The position numbers were made by a program, and so were the translations under genes. A model generated the notes under the pieces. The model did no database searches. It was given only the letters and a program-made list of their open reading frames with translations, and was not told where the DNA came from. From Blastopirellula sp. (lineage in GTDB: Bacteria; Planctomycetota; Planctomycetia; Pirellulales; Pirellulaceae), in assembly GCA_002733575.1 (NCBI GenBank), contig NVWB01000001.1:158472-222471 (forward strand): a DNA stretch of 64,000 nt, given 5' to 3'. Below are positions 55,894-63,894 of this stretch, one piece after another. Position 1 is the first letter of the stretch. Each line of letters begins with the position of its first letter.

Positions 55894-56223
55894 ATGACTA
55901 CTAACTGCATCAAATTCATCAACGACAACAGCAAATGGTTCTGAGTCGATCTCAACTCTCAGCTTCGACCTCGACATCAAGGTTGAGCACATTACCAGCG
56001 ACAACCCTCTCACCCAACACACCGGGTTCTCGGACGCTCCCCTCGCGGTAACCTTGTTGAGTGTGGTGGAATTTGGAAGCAGCAAAACAAGGAAACAGGC
56101 GTTGATTATTTCACCCTGACCATCCGCGATCACGCCTTCTACGCCAACCTCGGCATTGCTTCCAGTCAAGATGACGCCTCCTTGCAGGCCATCATCCCCT
56201 GGGGTCCAAAAGAGGCCGTATAG
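55894..56223 (+). pseudogene. DUF736-family remnant
   Basis: ATG 55894 has a good AGGAG site but a TGA at 55942 stops it after 16 residues. Further on, in another frame, GIWKQQNKETGVDYFTLTIRDHAFYANLGIAS and QAIIPWGPKEAV resembles the C-terminal half of DUF736 proteins, small proteins common on alphaproteobacterial plasmids next to transfer genes. At least one frame change and stop separate the halves, so it is broken. Confidence 0.45.
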
Positions 56224-56442
56224 GTAAGAATTGGTCGGTCCTCACGTGCCGGCCAATTGTCGATCGCCCACATCTTGAACGTGTTCAAGATTATGCCGCC
56301 AAGCAGTTTTACGATCCGTCACACCCCTAATAATTCGCCTAAGTATTATAGGAGTGTCTTATATTTAAATTCTGGCTATAAACGCACTACTATGGCATAG
56401 AATCGAATCTAGGTCGGAACCAACCGGCATCGAAAGTAAAAC
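56224..56442. other. Upstream region of the repABC operon
   Basis: A 219-base AT-rich region before repA of the RepABC system. It contains the palindrome at 56272-56291 and presumably the operon promoter. No other gene is seen. Confidence 0.5.
56272..56291. promoter_or_regulatory. Palindrome upstream of repABC, parS-like
   Basis: ATCTTGAAC, a two-base centre GT, then GTTCAAGAT: a 9-base inverted repeat. The core CTTGAAC-N2-GTTCAAG recurs inside repB at 58556-58571. RepABC plasmids carry short palindromic parS sites, so this is a good candidate for RepB binding. Confidence 0.6.
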
Positions 56443-57798
56443 ATGAGCGGTAATTTAGAACAATTCCTGACAGATCTATCGCGTGGCCTCGAGCGCACAA
56501 TGGTTGCTGTCAACAAAGAGCTAACGCTTCGGCACAGAATTCAACGTACTTGGTCCATGCGTCAGTGCGCTCGATTTCTTAACGTCAGCATTCAATACCT
56601 TACTAAGTTTGCCAATGCCAACGACGATTTCCCTGCAGGTGAATATGTTGGGCGTGAACGTGTGTTCACACTTAATGAACTGATGCATATGAGGGCCCTA
56701 CTCGCGGGTTCCGCGAAACGGCCATATGATTATCTTGCTTGGAGAAAACCGGGTTCACCCTTGCCAGTTGTTTCGTTTGCAAGCCAAAAGGGCGGCACGG
56801 CTAAGTCGCTCACTGCTGCGCATTTTGCGCAATACCTGAGCCTTCATTATGGGATGCGCGTTGGAGTAATGGACGCTGATCCTCAAAGCACCATCACGCT
56901 ATATTTTGTTGGGGGTGAGGGTTTGCCTGCGATGCCAGACGAGAACACCGCCTCTATGGTGGATTTCGCGGGCCTGTTCGCCACGGAAGACGCTCCCTTT
57001 TCTGATCATGACGCTGAAACTCTCGATAGCTTCTTACTAAAGACTTCCTGGCCGGGCCTTCGTTTGCTTCCAGCTCATGGCGAGACGTCTGAGGGTGAAA
57101 TACAAATCGCTCGTTTGGTTCGTGAAGCCCCCGCGGGAAAAAGTTTTTATAGGTATTTACGTGATGCAATTGAGCGTTGGCGCGACGGCCATACCCCCAA
57201 AACGCGGCCTAATGAGCTGGTAGTTGATGGGGCTGTAGATACTAATAAGCTAGATCAGGCTCTCACAGAGACACTGGATTGCATCATAATTGATTATCAG
57301 CCAGCGCTCACACTGTTCCAGCTTAACAATGTTATTGCGTCGACGTCGCTTATCATCCCTCAAACGATGAAGGGGTTTGATATTGCAACGCTCTCGACTT
57401 TTGTTACTGGCTTGCTTGGAATGTTGCAGCACATACTTTCACATGAGCGCCTAGATATTGGTTCGGGCGCGAACATGCTTTTGCCAACCATTGTTCAACG
57501 CAATAACGAACAAGACTTAAAGCAGATTAGCAATCTACTTGAGCATTGTCCGACTGAAGTTTTACCAGTGTTTTATCTGCGTTCAGATTCGATTGCGAAC
57601 GCCTCTGATGTCTATCAATCTGTTTACGAATACGAGCCGGACACTCCAGGTAAACGTAAGGGGATCAATCGCTTTATTGCCAATGCAGATGCAGTAAACG
57701 ATGCGATCGTTGGCCGTCTATGGCCCGGTCTTGAGCGCGGCTATGCAAATGCTTGGATGGATGAGTTTTATGAAGACGATGAGGTCGACAAGTCATGA
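56443..57798 (+). CDS. repA: RepA partition ATPase of the RepABC operon
   Basis: A 451-residue ParA-like protein. The N-terminal 100 residues carry a helix-turn-helix-like segment (SMRQCARFLNVSIQYLTKFA). The Walker A motif is KGGTAKS at 116-122, a variant in which the glycine before the catalytic lysine is alanine. Walker A' is GVMDADPQSTITLYF and Walker B is CIIIDYQPALTLFQLNN. It would segregate plasmid copies with RepB and repress the operon. The stop overlaps the RepB start by four bases. This is the partition ATPase of the second replication system; do not confuse it with the initiator at 12680. Confidence 0.93.
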   Translation: MSGNLEQFLTDLSRGLERTMVAVNKELTLRHRIQRTWSMRQCARFLNVSIQYLTKFANANDDFPAGEYVGRERVFTLNELMHMRALLAGSAKRPYDYLAWRKPGSPLPVVSFASQKGGTAKSLTAAHFAQYLSLHYGMRVGVMDADPQSTITLYFVGGEGLPAMPDENTASMVDFAGLFATEDAPFSDHDAETLDSFLLKTSWPGLRLLPAHGETSEGEIQIARLVREAPAGKSFYRYLRDAIERWRDGHTPKTRPNELVVDGAVDTNKLDQALTETLDCIIIDYQPALTLFQLNNVIASTSLIIPQTMKGFDIATLSTFVTGLLGMLQHILSHERLDIGSGANMLLPTIVQRNNEQDLKQISNLLEHCPTEVLPVFYLRSDSIANASDVYQSVYEYEPDTPGKRKGINRFIANADAVNDAIVGRLWPGLERGYANAWMDEFYEDDEVDKS

Positions 57799-58853
57799 AA
57801 AGAACAATTTCCCGCTCGTTGATTAGTAAAGCCTTGGACGCGCAGGCAGAGGCTTCGGAAGCAAAGCCGGTTGAAGAAGTGGAACGGTCTTCCGAACCTA
57901 CACTCACCCCCAAGCCATTCCAAAGAGCAACTTCGGGCGCTGGTAGCGCGTGGAAGTCTGGTGCCTTGGCGCAAACTCAGGCAAGCTTAGAGCGAGGACG
58001 TGCTCAAATTGCGACCGACATACTTTCTGGCAGGCATGAAATCTCTATATCCCCAGATCAAGTTACCGATCCTCTTGGCACTGATCGCCGCCCAGACTGG
58101 CTAAACCAAGAGGCGTTTCGATCCTTACTTAAAAGTGTTGATAACAACGGGCAAGATACTCCTATTCTGGTGTGTCCTACTGATGATAAATGGTCACCCG
58201 ATCTATTAGGCCCTACAAATGTTGAGGGCGTTCAGTTTGTCTTGCTTACTGGGCGCAGGCGCCATGCCGTTGCGGAACGGCTTGGGGTGCCTCTACGGGC
58301 AATTTTGGCTCCAGCCAATATACACGGTGAGAGGATCGACAAGTTTGACATGTTGTTCCTTCGCTTTCGTGAGAATGAAGAGCGCGAAGATCTGGGAGCA
58401 TTTGAGCGCTTGCTCTCAATCGGTGAGATGTTTGAAACCTTGAATTCCACTGACACCAGCAAGAAGCTAACTGCTGTGGCTTTCGCAGACCGTATTGGGG
58501 TCCACGAGAGCATTATTTCAAGAGCTAGGGCTGTATTCCAGGCTAAAGATGAATTCTTGAACGCGTTCAAGAACGTGTATGAGATGAGTTTTAAAGACAT
58601 TCAAAGTGCGTTGGCGACGTTGTCGGAACCGGCAAAGACAGCTTCTCCTTTGAAAGTAAAACCCAAGAAACTTACAATCGTCCGCAAGATCGGAAGTCGC
58701 AAGCTTTCGGTCACATCGGTTAACGGCAAGTTGTCGGTTAATGCTGCGGGAATACAAATTGATAAAAAGGGATTGGAAGGTCTTGGAGACCTCATCGCTG
58801 ATTATCTTGAGAACCATGGGGTAGAGAGAGAAACCAAGCCATCATCTTCATAG
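57795..58853 (+). CDS. repB: RepB partition protein of the RepABC operon
   Basis: A 352-residue ParB-family protein. It shows the ParB core FRSLLKSVDNNGQDTPILV, LTGRRRHAVAERLGV, FRENEEREDLGAFERLLSIGEM and the helix-turn-helix KLTAVAFADRIGVHESIISRARAVFQA. The basic start (MKRTISRSLISKAL) would touch RepA. It overlaps repA by four bases. The gene itself contains a copy of the palindromic core CTTGAAC-N2-GTTCAAG (58556-58571), a candidate parS. It would bind those sites and load RepA. Confidence 0.93.
   Translation: MKRTISRSLISKALDAQAEASEAKPVEEVERSSEPTLTPKPFQRATSGAGSAWKSGALAQTQASLERGRAQIATDILSGRHEISISPDQVTDPLGTDRRPDWLNQEAFRSLLKSVDNNGQDTPILVCPTDDKWSPDLLGPTNVEGVQFVLLTGRRRHAVAERLGVPLRAILAPANIHGERIDKFDMLFLRFRENEEREDLGAFERLLSIGEMFETLNSTDTSKKLTAVAFADRIGVHESIISRARAVFQAKDEFLNAFKNVYEMSFKDIQSALATLSEPAKTASPLKVKPKKLTIVRKIGSRKLSVTSVNGKLSVNAAGIQIDKKGLEGLGDLIADYLENHGVERETKPSSS
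58556..58571. promoter_or_regulatory. Second parS-like palindrome, inside repB
   Basis: CTTGAAC-GC-GTTCAAG is identical in both arms to the palindrome at 56274-56289; flanking T/A pairs extend it to 58554-58573. Placement inside repB coding sequence is unusual but seen for parS in some plasmids. Confidence 0.5.
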
Positions 58854-58917
58854 GTGAATTGTGACTCTGGCCTGATAACGTGAAAATAAAAAAGGAATAA
58901 GGATTTGAAGTAACGGC

Positions 58918-58969
58918 AAAAGAAAAGCCCCCAAACCATGCGGCCTGAGAGCTGATCTAATTACTTTGC
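58918..58969 (-). ncRNA. Counter-transcribed RNA (incompatibility RNA) of repABC
   Basis: RepABC plasmids encode a roughly 50-nt antisense RNA between repB and repC that limits repC expression. Here the minus strand has TTGACA, 17 bases and TATCTA (59004-58976), then about 52 nt ending in a terminator: GCTCTCAGGCC, loop GCAT, GGTTTGGGGGC (11 pairs counting G-U) followed by TTTTCTTTT. Position, strand, size and ending all match the family. The 5' end is estimated. Confidence 0.75.
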
Positions 58970-58975
58970 ACTTCT

Positions 58976-59004
58976 TAGATACCTCTCCCGCGAATCGCTG
59001 TCAA
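58976..59004 (-). promoter_or_regulatory. Promoter of the counter-transcribed RNA
   Basis: On the minus strand TTGACA (complement of 58999-59004) is a perfect -35, followed by 17 bases and TATCTA (complement of 58976-58981) as -10. Near-consensus strength fits the constitutive promoter of a copy-control RNA. Confidence 0.75.
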
Positions 59005-59072
59005 CGAGCAACACCGATTAGGTGAAGGGTATTCTTTTGCCTCCACATAACAACGGAGGTGGAAATACAGGC

Positions 59073-60353
59073 ATGAAACATACAGGTTGGCGCAAGCCGA
59101 CACCGGGTCTTGGCATCGCTGAACAGCTTGCCCAAGTCGGTGAACGGGTATCTATACCCAAGAACAAAGCTCTTCTGGCAATCAAACGTGTGGCGGCATC
59201 GTTGGGTCTAAAGCCCAGTGATATGATGCTGCTCGATACCTTTGGAGCATTCACCAAGCCTCAGGACTGGGAAGAGGGCAGGCGGCCCATAGTTTGGGCG
59301 TCTAACGCTTACCTGATGGAACAGACCGGGTTTTCTCTGTCGGCCCTCAAACGGCACGCACGGCGTCTGGTGGATGCAGGCTTGATTGCCTTCAAGGACA
59401 GCTCTAACGGCAAGCGTTGGGGCCACAGGGACGAACAGGACTACATCATTGAGGCCTATGGCTACGATCTGTCCCCATTGGCAGCGCGCGCCGAAGAGTT
59501 CGTGGACCGCTTTGCGCAAATTCAGGACGATCGTGCCTTTTGTCAGCGCACCAAGCGTCAGATCACCATCACGCGGCGCATTATCCGTGCCAAGGTAGAG
59601 CAGGCACGCGAGTACGCCTTACAGGGCCCTTGGAAAGAGCTCACCGAGAGCTTTGAAGCCCTGCTGGAGCGGCTTCCACGTACCAAGGCAACACCTGAGC
59701 GATTGTTGGACATGCTGGAGTGGCTCACCGAGCTTAAAACAAGTGTCGAGAAAGCCTTCTCGGCAGCTACCGAGAGCAAGGATGAAGTTGTGGACAACAG
59801 CTATGAAATTATCGAACAAGTAGTGAATGATACTCAATATATGAACCCCAAGGGGGCCAATAATGAACCTCATATACTAGATACAAAACAACTTAATTCT
59901 GTATCTAGTAATACCTTAGATAAAAGAAAGACAGAGAGGGCGGCTCTGGATAAACCAAGGCCAGAGGTTGAGGAAACCAACTGGAATACCTTTGGTCATA
60001 AAAAGCGCCAAACAGATATTGATGTGGCGATCGTCATGCAATCTTGTCCGGAATTTGCTGAGATGGCACACGGATTAGGCGGATACGTCAATAATTGGAA
60101 CGAACTGCACCGAAGTGCCGCCCAGCTGCGGCCGATGATCGGGATTTCTGAGCATGCATGGAATGTTGCGCAAGAACGATTGGGTCCTCAGCTTGCAGCA
60201 GCAGCCATCGCTTTGATTTACGACAAACACAACGCTGGAGAGGTCGCATCACCGGGTGGATATCTGCGTGGCATGGTTGAAAAGGCTGCAGCTGGTGAAT
60301 TGCATCTGGATCGAAGCTTCTATGGTCGGCTTAGTGAACATCGGGCGGCATAA
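59073..60353 (+). CDS. repC: RepC replication initiator of the RepABC operon
   Basis: A 426-residue RepC. The start is placed at ATG 59073 because MKHTGWRKPTPGL resembles the N-terminus of rhodobacterial RepC and a GGAGG lies upstream; an in-frame GTG at 59022 would add 17 residues. The DNA-binding core reads KNKALLAIKRVAASLGLKPSDMMLLDTFGAFT, then WASNAYLMEQTGFSLSALKRHARRLVDAGLIAF, a winged helix, and the C-terminal PGGYLRGMVEKAAAGEL is typical. RepC replication usually starts inside its own gene. The counter-transcribed RNA just upstream would limit its synthesis. Confidence 0.93.
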   Translation: MKHTGWRKPTPGLGIAEQLAQVGERVSIPKNKALLAIKRVAASLGLKPSDMMLLDTFGAFTKPQDWEEGRRPIVWASNAYLMEQTGFSLSALKRHARRLVDAGLIAFKDSSNGKRWGHRDEQDYIIEAYGYDLSPLAARAEEFVDRFAQIQDDRAFCQRTKRQITITRRIIRAKVEQAREYALQGPWKELTESFEALLERLPRTKATPERLLDMLEWLTELKTSVEKAFSAATESKDEVVDNSYEIIEQVVNDTQYMNPKGANNEPHILDTKQLNSVSSNTLDKRKTERAALDKPRPEVEETNWNTFGHKKRQTDIDVAIVMQSCPEFAEMAHGLGGYVNNWNELHRSAAQLRPMIGISEHAWNVAQERLGPQLAAAAIALIYDKHNAGEVASPGGYLRGMVEKAAAGELHLDRSFYGRLSEHRAA

Positions 60354-60393
60354 AATGAGCAGTTTCGTGGAAATGATCGACAAAACCGTAATG

Positions 60394-60426
60394 AATCGAT
60401 CATGATGCTTATATATTTGATCGATT
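60394..60426. repeat. Inverted repeat after repC
   Basis: AATCGATCA (60394-60402) and TGATCGATT (60418-60426) are exact complements separated by 15 AT-rich bases. TGATCGA recurs at 60374-60380. The site lies 41 bases after the repC stop. It may bind a replication or partition protein; no T-run follows, so it is not a clear terminator. Confidence 0.4.
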
Positions 60427-60449
60427 AGAGCCGAAGGAAAGGGAAATAG

Positions 60450-60515
60450 ATGACTGAAGAACGGCCAAAAGCTGGCAAGCGAAGTGAATTTGAGCGCTCC
60501 AAAACGATCTTGGAT
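60450..60515 (+). pseudogene. Front of a gene cut by the IS21-family element
   Basis: ATG 60450 has an AAGGAAAGGG site and begins MTEERPKAGKRSEFERSKTILD before the sequence runs into the left end of the insertion element (about 60516). The original gene cannot be named. The remainder after the element (63106-63219) is not in a frame I could join to it with confidence. Confidence 0.45.
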
Positions 60516-60620
60516 GCGTATTCCGGGGTATCCGCCCACCCATTCCGATCTGATCCGCCCACTCGTACCGGGCTATCCGCCCACGTGTGACACGCTGCGA
60601 TGAGGCGTAGGTTTTAGGTA

Positions 60621-61379
60621 TCAGTTGTTTTCGGTTTCGTCACCTGTTTTGACTCTGGTTTTGCGCATAGACTGGCCGTCAAGCCCGATGCGGTAAGCGT
60701 TGTGAACAAGCCTGTCGTGGATGGCATCTGCGAAGGTGGGTTCACCGATCACATCGTGCCACGCGTCAATGGGCAGCTGGCTGGTGATGAGGGTTGATCC
60801 TGCCTCATAGCGATCCTCGACGATTTCCATGAGGTCGCGGCGCTGCGCCGCATTGAGCCGGTCTGGTCCCCAATCATCCAGGATGAGCAGGTCGGTCTTT
60901 GTCAGGCTTCGAAAGAGGCGTGGGAAGCAACCGTCGCCGTGGGCCATTTCTAACTCGTCGAACAGTCTTGGCATGCGCTTATAGATCACGGTTGTTCCGG
61001 TGCGGCAGGCGGATTGTGCCAGCGCACAGGCCAACCATGTTTTGCCGACCCCGCAAGGGCCGGTGATCATCAGGTTCCGCCGGTCCTTGATCCACTTCCC
61101 GGTTAGCAACTGCTGGAACAGCGCCTTGTCGAGGTTGCGCCGCGATCGGTAATCTACGTCTTCGGGGGACGCGCCAGCATGGCGCAGTTTTGCGCTACGC
61201 ATCCGGCTTTCAAAGCGCTTGGTATCGCGGCTGGCCGTTTCCCGGCCTATGAGTAGACCCAGCCATTCAGCATGGCTGAGCGTGGCGGTACCATCCTGCG
61301 TTTCCAGCTCAGCGAAGGCCTCGGCCATACCGTCGAACTTCAGGGTTTTGAGCTGGTCCAGTGTTGGGTGGGTTAGCAC
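60621..61379 (-). CDS. istB: IstB-like transposition helper ATPase
   Basis: A 252-residue IstB. Walker A is GPCGVGKTWLACAL, Walker B is LLILDDWGPDRL, and the N-terminus (LDQLKTLKFDGMAEAFAELETQ) is typical of the family. It would direct IstA to target DNA. It starts 12 bases after istA on the same strand and ends inside the element. Confidence 0.93.
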   Translation of the reverse strand: MLTHPTLDQLKTLKFDGMAEAFAELETQDGTATLSHAEWLGLLIGRETASRDTKRFESRMRSAKLRHAGASPEDVDYRSRRNLDKALFQQLLTGKWIKDRRNLMITGPCGVGKTWLACALAQSACRTGTTVIYKRMPRLFDELEMAHGDGCFPRLFRSLTKTDLLILDDWGPDRLNAAQRRDLMEIVEDRYEAGSTLITSQLPIDAWHDVIGEPTFADAIHDRLVHNAYRIGLDGQSMRKTRVKTGDETENN

Positions 61380-61391
61380 ATTCTATCCTCT

Positions 61392-62933
61392 TCAATGAAA
61401 GTTTTCTGCGCCACGGATGTTGGTGTGAGTAATCGCAGGCTCGTCCGTGGTGCGGTGTCGAGAGGCGCGATCAAGACCATTTTTCAAAATGGAATTCAGG
61501 GATGTGTATGAGTAGGCATTGAGCTCGGCGGCACGCGCACAGGCGTGTTCGAGGCGATCAGCACCGAAGGCTTTTGCAAGCCGCAAGACACCCATGCAGG
61601 TTCGATATCCTTGCTCCGGATGCTTGCGTTTTCTCATGATCACTTCAACGAAGGCCTCGGTATTTGGGCCAATCCGTGCGGCCTGAAGGCGCACCTTTTC
61701 TGGCGTCCACCCTTCACGGAACTTGTGATGGGCGGGCATGTGATCACGGCACGTGGAATGTTGGCGATTGCCTGATGTCCGGATGTGCGAAGCCACGCGT
61801 TGCCCTTTAAAATATACTTCTACGGTGCGTGCCGTGATCCTGGCCCAGAGCTTTTGCTTCAGCAGTGTGTGGGGCACCGAGTAATAGTGACGACCGATAT
61901 CGACGTGATAATCCAGACCCGCGCGGCACTGTTTCCATTCGGCGTAAACATACGGTTCAACGGGCAAGGGTTTGAGGGCGGGCTTGTCCAGGCGGTCAAA
62001 CAAGTCCCGGCGACTGGACCCCAGATGGCGGGTGACTTTGCCGTTCAACTGATCGAGCAAGGGACGGATCGCAGCATTCAATTCATCGAGGCTAAAGAAG
62101 CGTTGATTGCGAAGGCGCGCCATGATCCAACGCTCAGCCAGCAACACCGCGCCCTCCACCTTGGCCTTATCTTTCGGCTTGTAGGGCCGCGCGGGCACGA
62201 TGGCGGTATCGTAGTGTCCCGCCATGTCAGCATAAGTGCGATTGATCTCGGGGTCATAGAAACAAGTTTTGGTAACACCTGACTTCAGATTGTCGCAGAC
62301 CACCTGCGCGGGCACACCGCCGAAGAACTCAAAGGCGCGCGCATGAGCCGATTTCCAGTCTGGCAAGCTCTGTGTCCAACTCGCCTCAACATAAGTGTAA
62401 TTCGACGCACCAAGCGTGGCGACAAAGAGCTGCGCCGTGCGCACTTCGCCCGTCTTGGGGCAGACCACATCAAATGTGGCACCGGCATAATCAACAAACA
62501 GCCGTTCTCCAGCAGGGTGGCGCTGGCGCATGACCGGCGACAGCTTGCCCTCCCATCGAGTATAGAGTTCGCAATATCGGCTGTAGCCGTAACCGTCCGG
62601 ATGAACGGCTCGATATTCCTCCCACAACAGCGAGAGCGTGACCCCTTTCTGGCGCAATTCGGCATGCACGTAAGCCCAGTCTGGTTGTGGAATAGCGCCG
62701 AGATCATCACCCTTCCTCTGAGGGAAAAGGCGCGCCTCAAGGTCACTGTCGCTGAGATCGACAGGAAGCGGCCAGTCCAGACCGGCTCGGTTGGCGCGGC
62801 TCAGATATTCCCGCAAGGTTGTGCGCCCCACAGATAAACTGGAAGCAATTTCCCTCGTCGACATACCATTCGCACGAAGCCGCAGGGCTTCCCGTATCTT
62901 CCGCATCGGCGCTCTCTTCATAAGGGGTCCCAT
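61392..62933 (-). CDS. istA: IS21-family transposase IstA
   Basis: A 513-residue transposase. An N-terminal helix-turn-helix (IREALRLRANGMSTREIASSLSVGRTTLREYL) precedes the integrase core with the DDE residues: Asp in LFVDYAG, Asp in VVCDNLKSG and Glu in KAKVEGAVL. The C-terminal beta domain follows. The start may also be the ATG at 62921 (MKRAPM). Coding is complete, so the element may be active. Confidence 0.93.
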   Translation of the reverse strand: MGPLMKRAPMRKIREALRLRANGMSTREIASSLSVGRTTLREYLSRANRAGLDWPLPVDLSDSDLEARLFPQRKGDDLGAIPQPDWAYVHAELRQKGVTLSLLWEEYRAVHPDGYGYSRYCELYTRWEGKLSPVMRQRHPAGERLFVDYAGATFDVVCPKTGEVRTAQLFVATLGASNYTYVEASWTQSLPDWKSAHARAFEFFGGVPAQVVCDNLKSGVTKTCFYDPEINRTYADMAGHYDTAIVPARPYKPKDKAKVEGAVLLAERWIMARLRNQRFFSLDELNAAIRPLLDQLNGKVTRHLGSSRRDLFDRLDKPALKPLPVEPYVYAEWKQCRAGLDYHVDIGRHYYSVPHTLLKQKLWARITARTVEVYFKGQRVASHIRTSGNRQHSTCRDHMPAHHKFREGWTPEKVRLQAARIGPNTEAFVEVIMRKRKHPEQGYRTCMGVLRLAKAFGADRLEHACARAAELNAYSYTSLNSILKNGLDRASRHRTTDEPAITHTNIRGAENFH

Positions 62934-63249
62934 CGTTCAAAAAGAACGACAGAATACCCCGCGTTACGAGCGCCTCACTGCAATGCAAAACAGGCCAGTA
63001 AGGGGTGGGCGGATAGCCCGGAATCCCCGGACGGATCAGATCGGAATGGGGGGGGCGGGTGTTATCGGTACCGGTGGGCGGATCATCCCGGAATACGCGA
63101 TCTAGGAGCTTCAGAAGGCAATTGATGCAGGATTGAACAGCGGTCCTGAAGTTTCATTTGACTCTGAAGCGTTCAAACGCAACATGCGAAAGACTCGCAA
63201 TGGACATTGGTGCTACTGAGTAGTACTATGGGGCAATAGGAGAATTCAT
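62934..63249. other. Right end of the insertion element and flank
   Basis: Contains the right terminal repeats of the IS21-family element (to 63096), then the remnant at 63106-63219, then about 30 bases with a GGAG ribosome site for the antitoxin gene at 63250. Confidence 0.5.
63106..63219 (+). pseudogene. ParD-like antitoxin C-terminal remnant
   Basis: From 63106 the frame reads ELQKAIDAGLNSGPEVSF, then DSEAFKRNMRKTRNG and a stop at 63217. This resembles the toxin-binding C-terminus of ParD-type antitoxins (AIDxGLxSG, DxEAFKxRM). The front half is missing, probably deleted with the IS insertion. It is upstream of an intact ParD/ParE pair. Confidence 0.45.
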
Positions 63250-63525
63250 ATGAGCGTTAAATCATCGATCTCACTCACTGACCCGCAGGACGCATTTGCG
63301 CGCTCACTTGTGTCAAAGGGGCAGTTTTCCAGTGTAAGCGCTGTTATTCAGCAAAGCTTAGAATTGTTGCGCCAAAAGACGGAGAGTGATGATTTGGAAA
63401 ACGCGGCTTTGCGTGAACTCCTCTCCAGCCGTCAAAAAGGGACTTTTGTGAGCTGTTCAGAAATGGATACGCGTTTAGACGCCATGATCGAGCGAAAGAA
63501 GCGCCAATACCGTGTGGAGCGTTGA
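63250..63525 (+). CDS. parD: ParD-family antitoxin
   Basis: A 91-residue antitoxin of the ParD/CopG ribbon-helix-helix type: ISLTDPQDAFARSLVSKGQFSSVSAVIQQSLELLRQK is the DNA-binding and dimer part, and the C-terminus would neutralise the toxin. GGAG lies a few bases before the ATG. Its stop overlaps the toxin start by 14 bases. It would stabilise the plasmid in the population and repress its own operon. Confidence 0.85.
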   Translation: MSVKSSISLTDPQDAFARSLVSKGQFSSVSAVIQQSLELLRQKTESDDLENAALRELLSSRQKGTFVSCSEMDTRLDAMIERKKRQYRVER

Positions 63526-63862
63526 ATTTAGCGCGGACGCTGAGTATGATTTTGAGCTGATTTTTGATCACCTCGTCGAATCATATGTTGGGTTTGGTGA
63601 GGAGATCGATGATGCTCTTGAGCATGCCGTTGAACGATTGCGCGGCATTAGGTCAATAACGGACAGGCTCGGACTTGCGCCTCATCAGGGAACGATCAGG
63701 GCCGACATTGCAACTGCGATGCGATTTGTACGTTTGGATAAGACGGTGTTTTGGTTTGACCTAGATGAACAACGGCAAGTGGTTCGCGTTCTGGCGGTAT
63801 TCTTTGGTTCTCAGGATCATATCAGGCATATGCTGACGCGAGCTCTTGCCGCCTCATCTTAG
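63512..63862 (+). CDS. parE: ParE-family toxin
   Basis: A 116-residue toxin of the RelE/ParE superfamily: VEFSADAEYDFELIFDHLVE, ALEHAVERLRGIRSI, RFVRLDKTVFWFDL and VVRVLAVFFGSQDH match its fold. The GTG start at 63512 lies inside the antitoxin gene. Whether it poisons gyrase (ParE) or mRNA (RelE) cannot be told from the sequence. Together with ParD it forms a plasmid addiction pair. Confidence 0.85.
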   Translation: MWSVEFSADAEYDFELIFDHLVESYVGFGEEIDDALEHAVERLRGIRSITDRLGLAPHQGTIRADIATAMRFVRLDKTVFWFDLDEQRQVVRVLAVFFGSQDHIRHMLTRALAASS

Positions 63863-63894
63863 AAGGAAGGTTAGTAGCTGAGTAGGGCAGGGGA

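Larger units (their letters stand above)
60516..63096. mobile_element. IS21-family insertion sequence
   Basis: The ends are inverted: GCGTATTCCGGG at the left (from 60516) and its complement at the right (to 63096). TCCGCCCAC occurs three times at the left (60531, 60554, 60576), about 22 bases apart, with complements at the right (63005, 63074), the multiple terminal sites expected for IS21 elements. It encodes istA and istB on the minus strand. A target duplication is not clear. Confidence 0.85.

Noticed and set aside
63005..63082. GTGGGCGGA repeats considered as a CRISPR or iteron array
   Set aside because: They are the terminal binding sites of the IS21-family element and mirror those at its other end.
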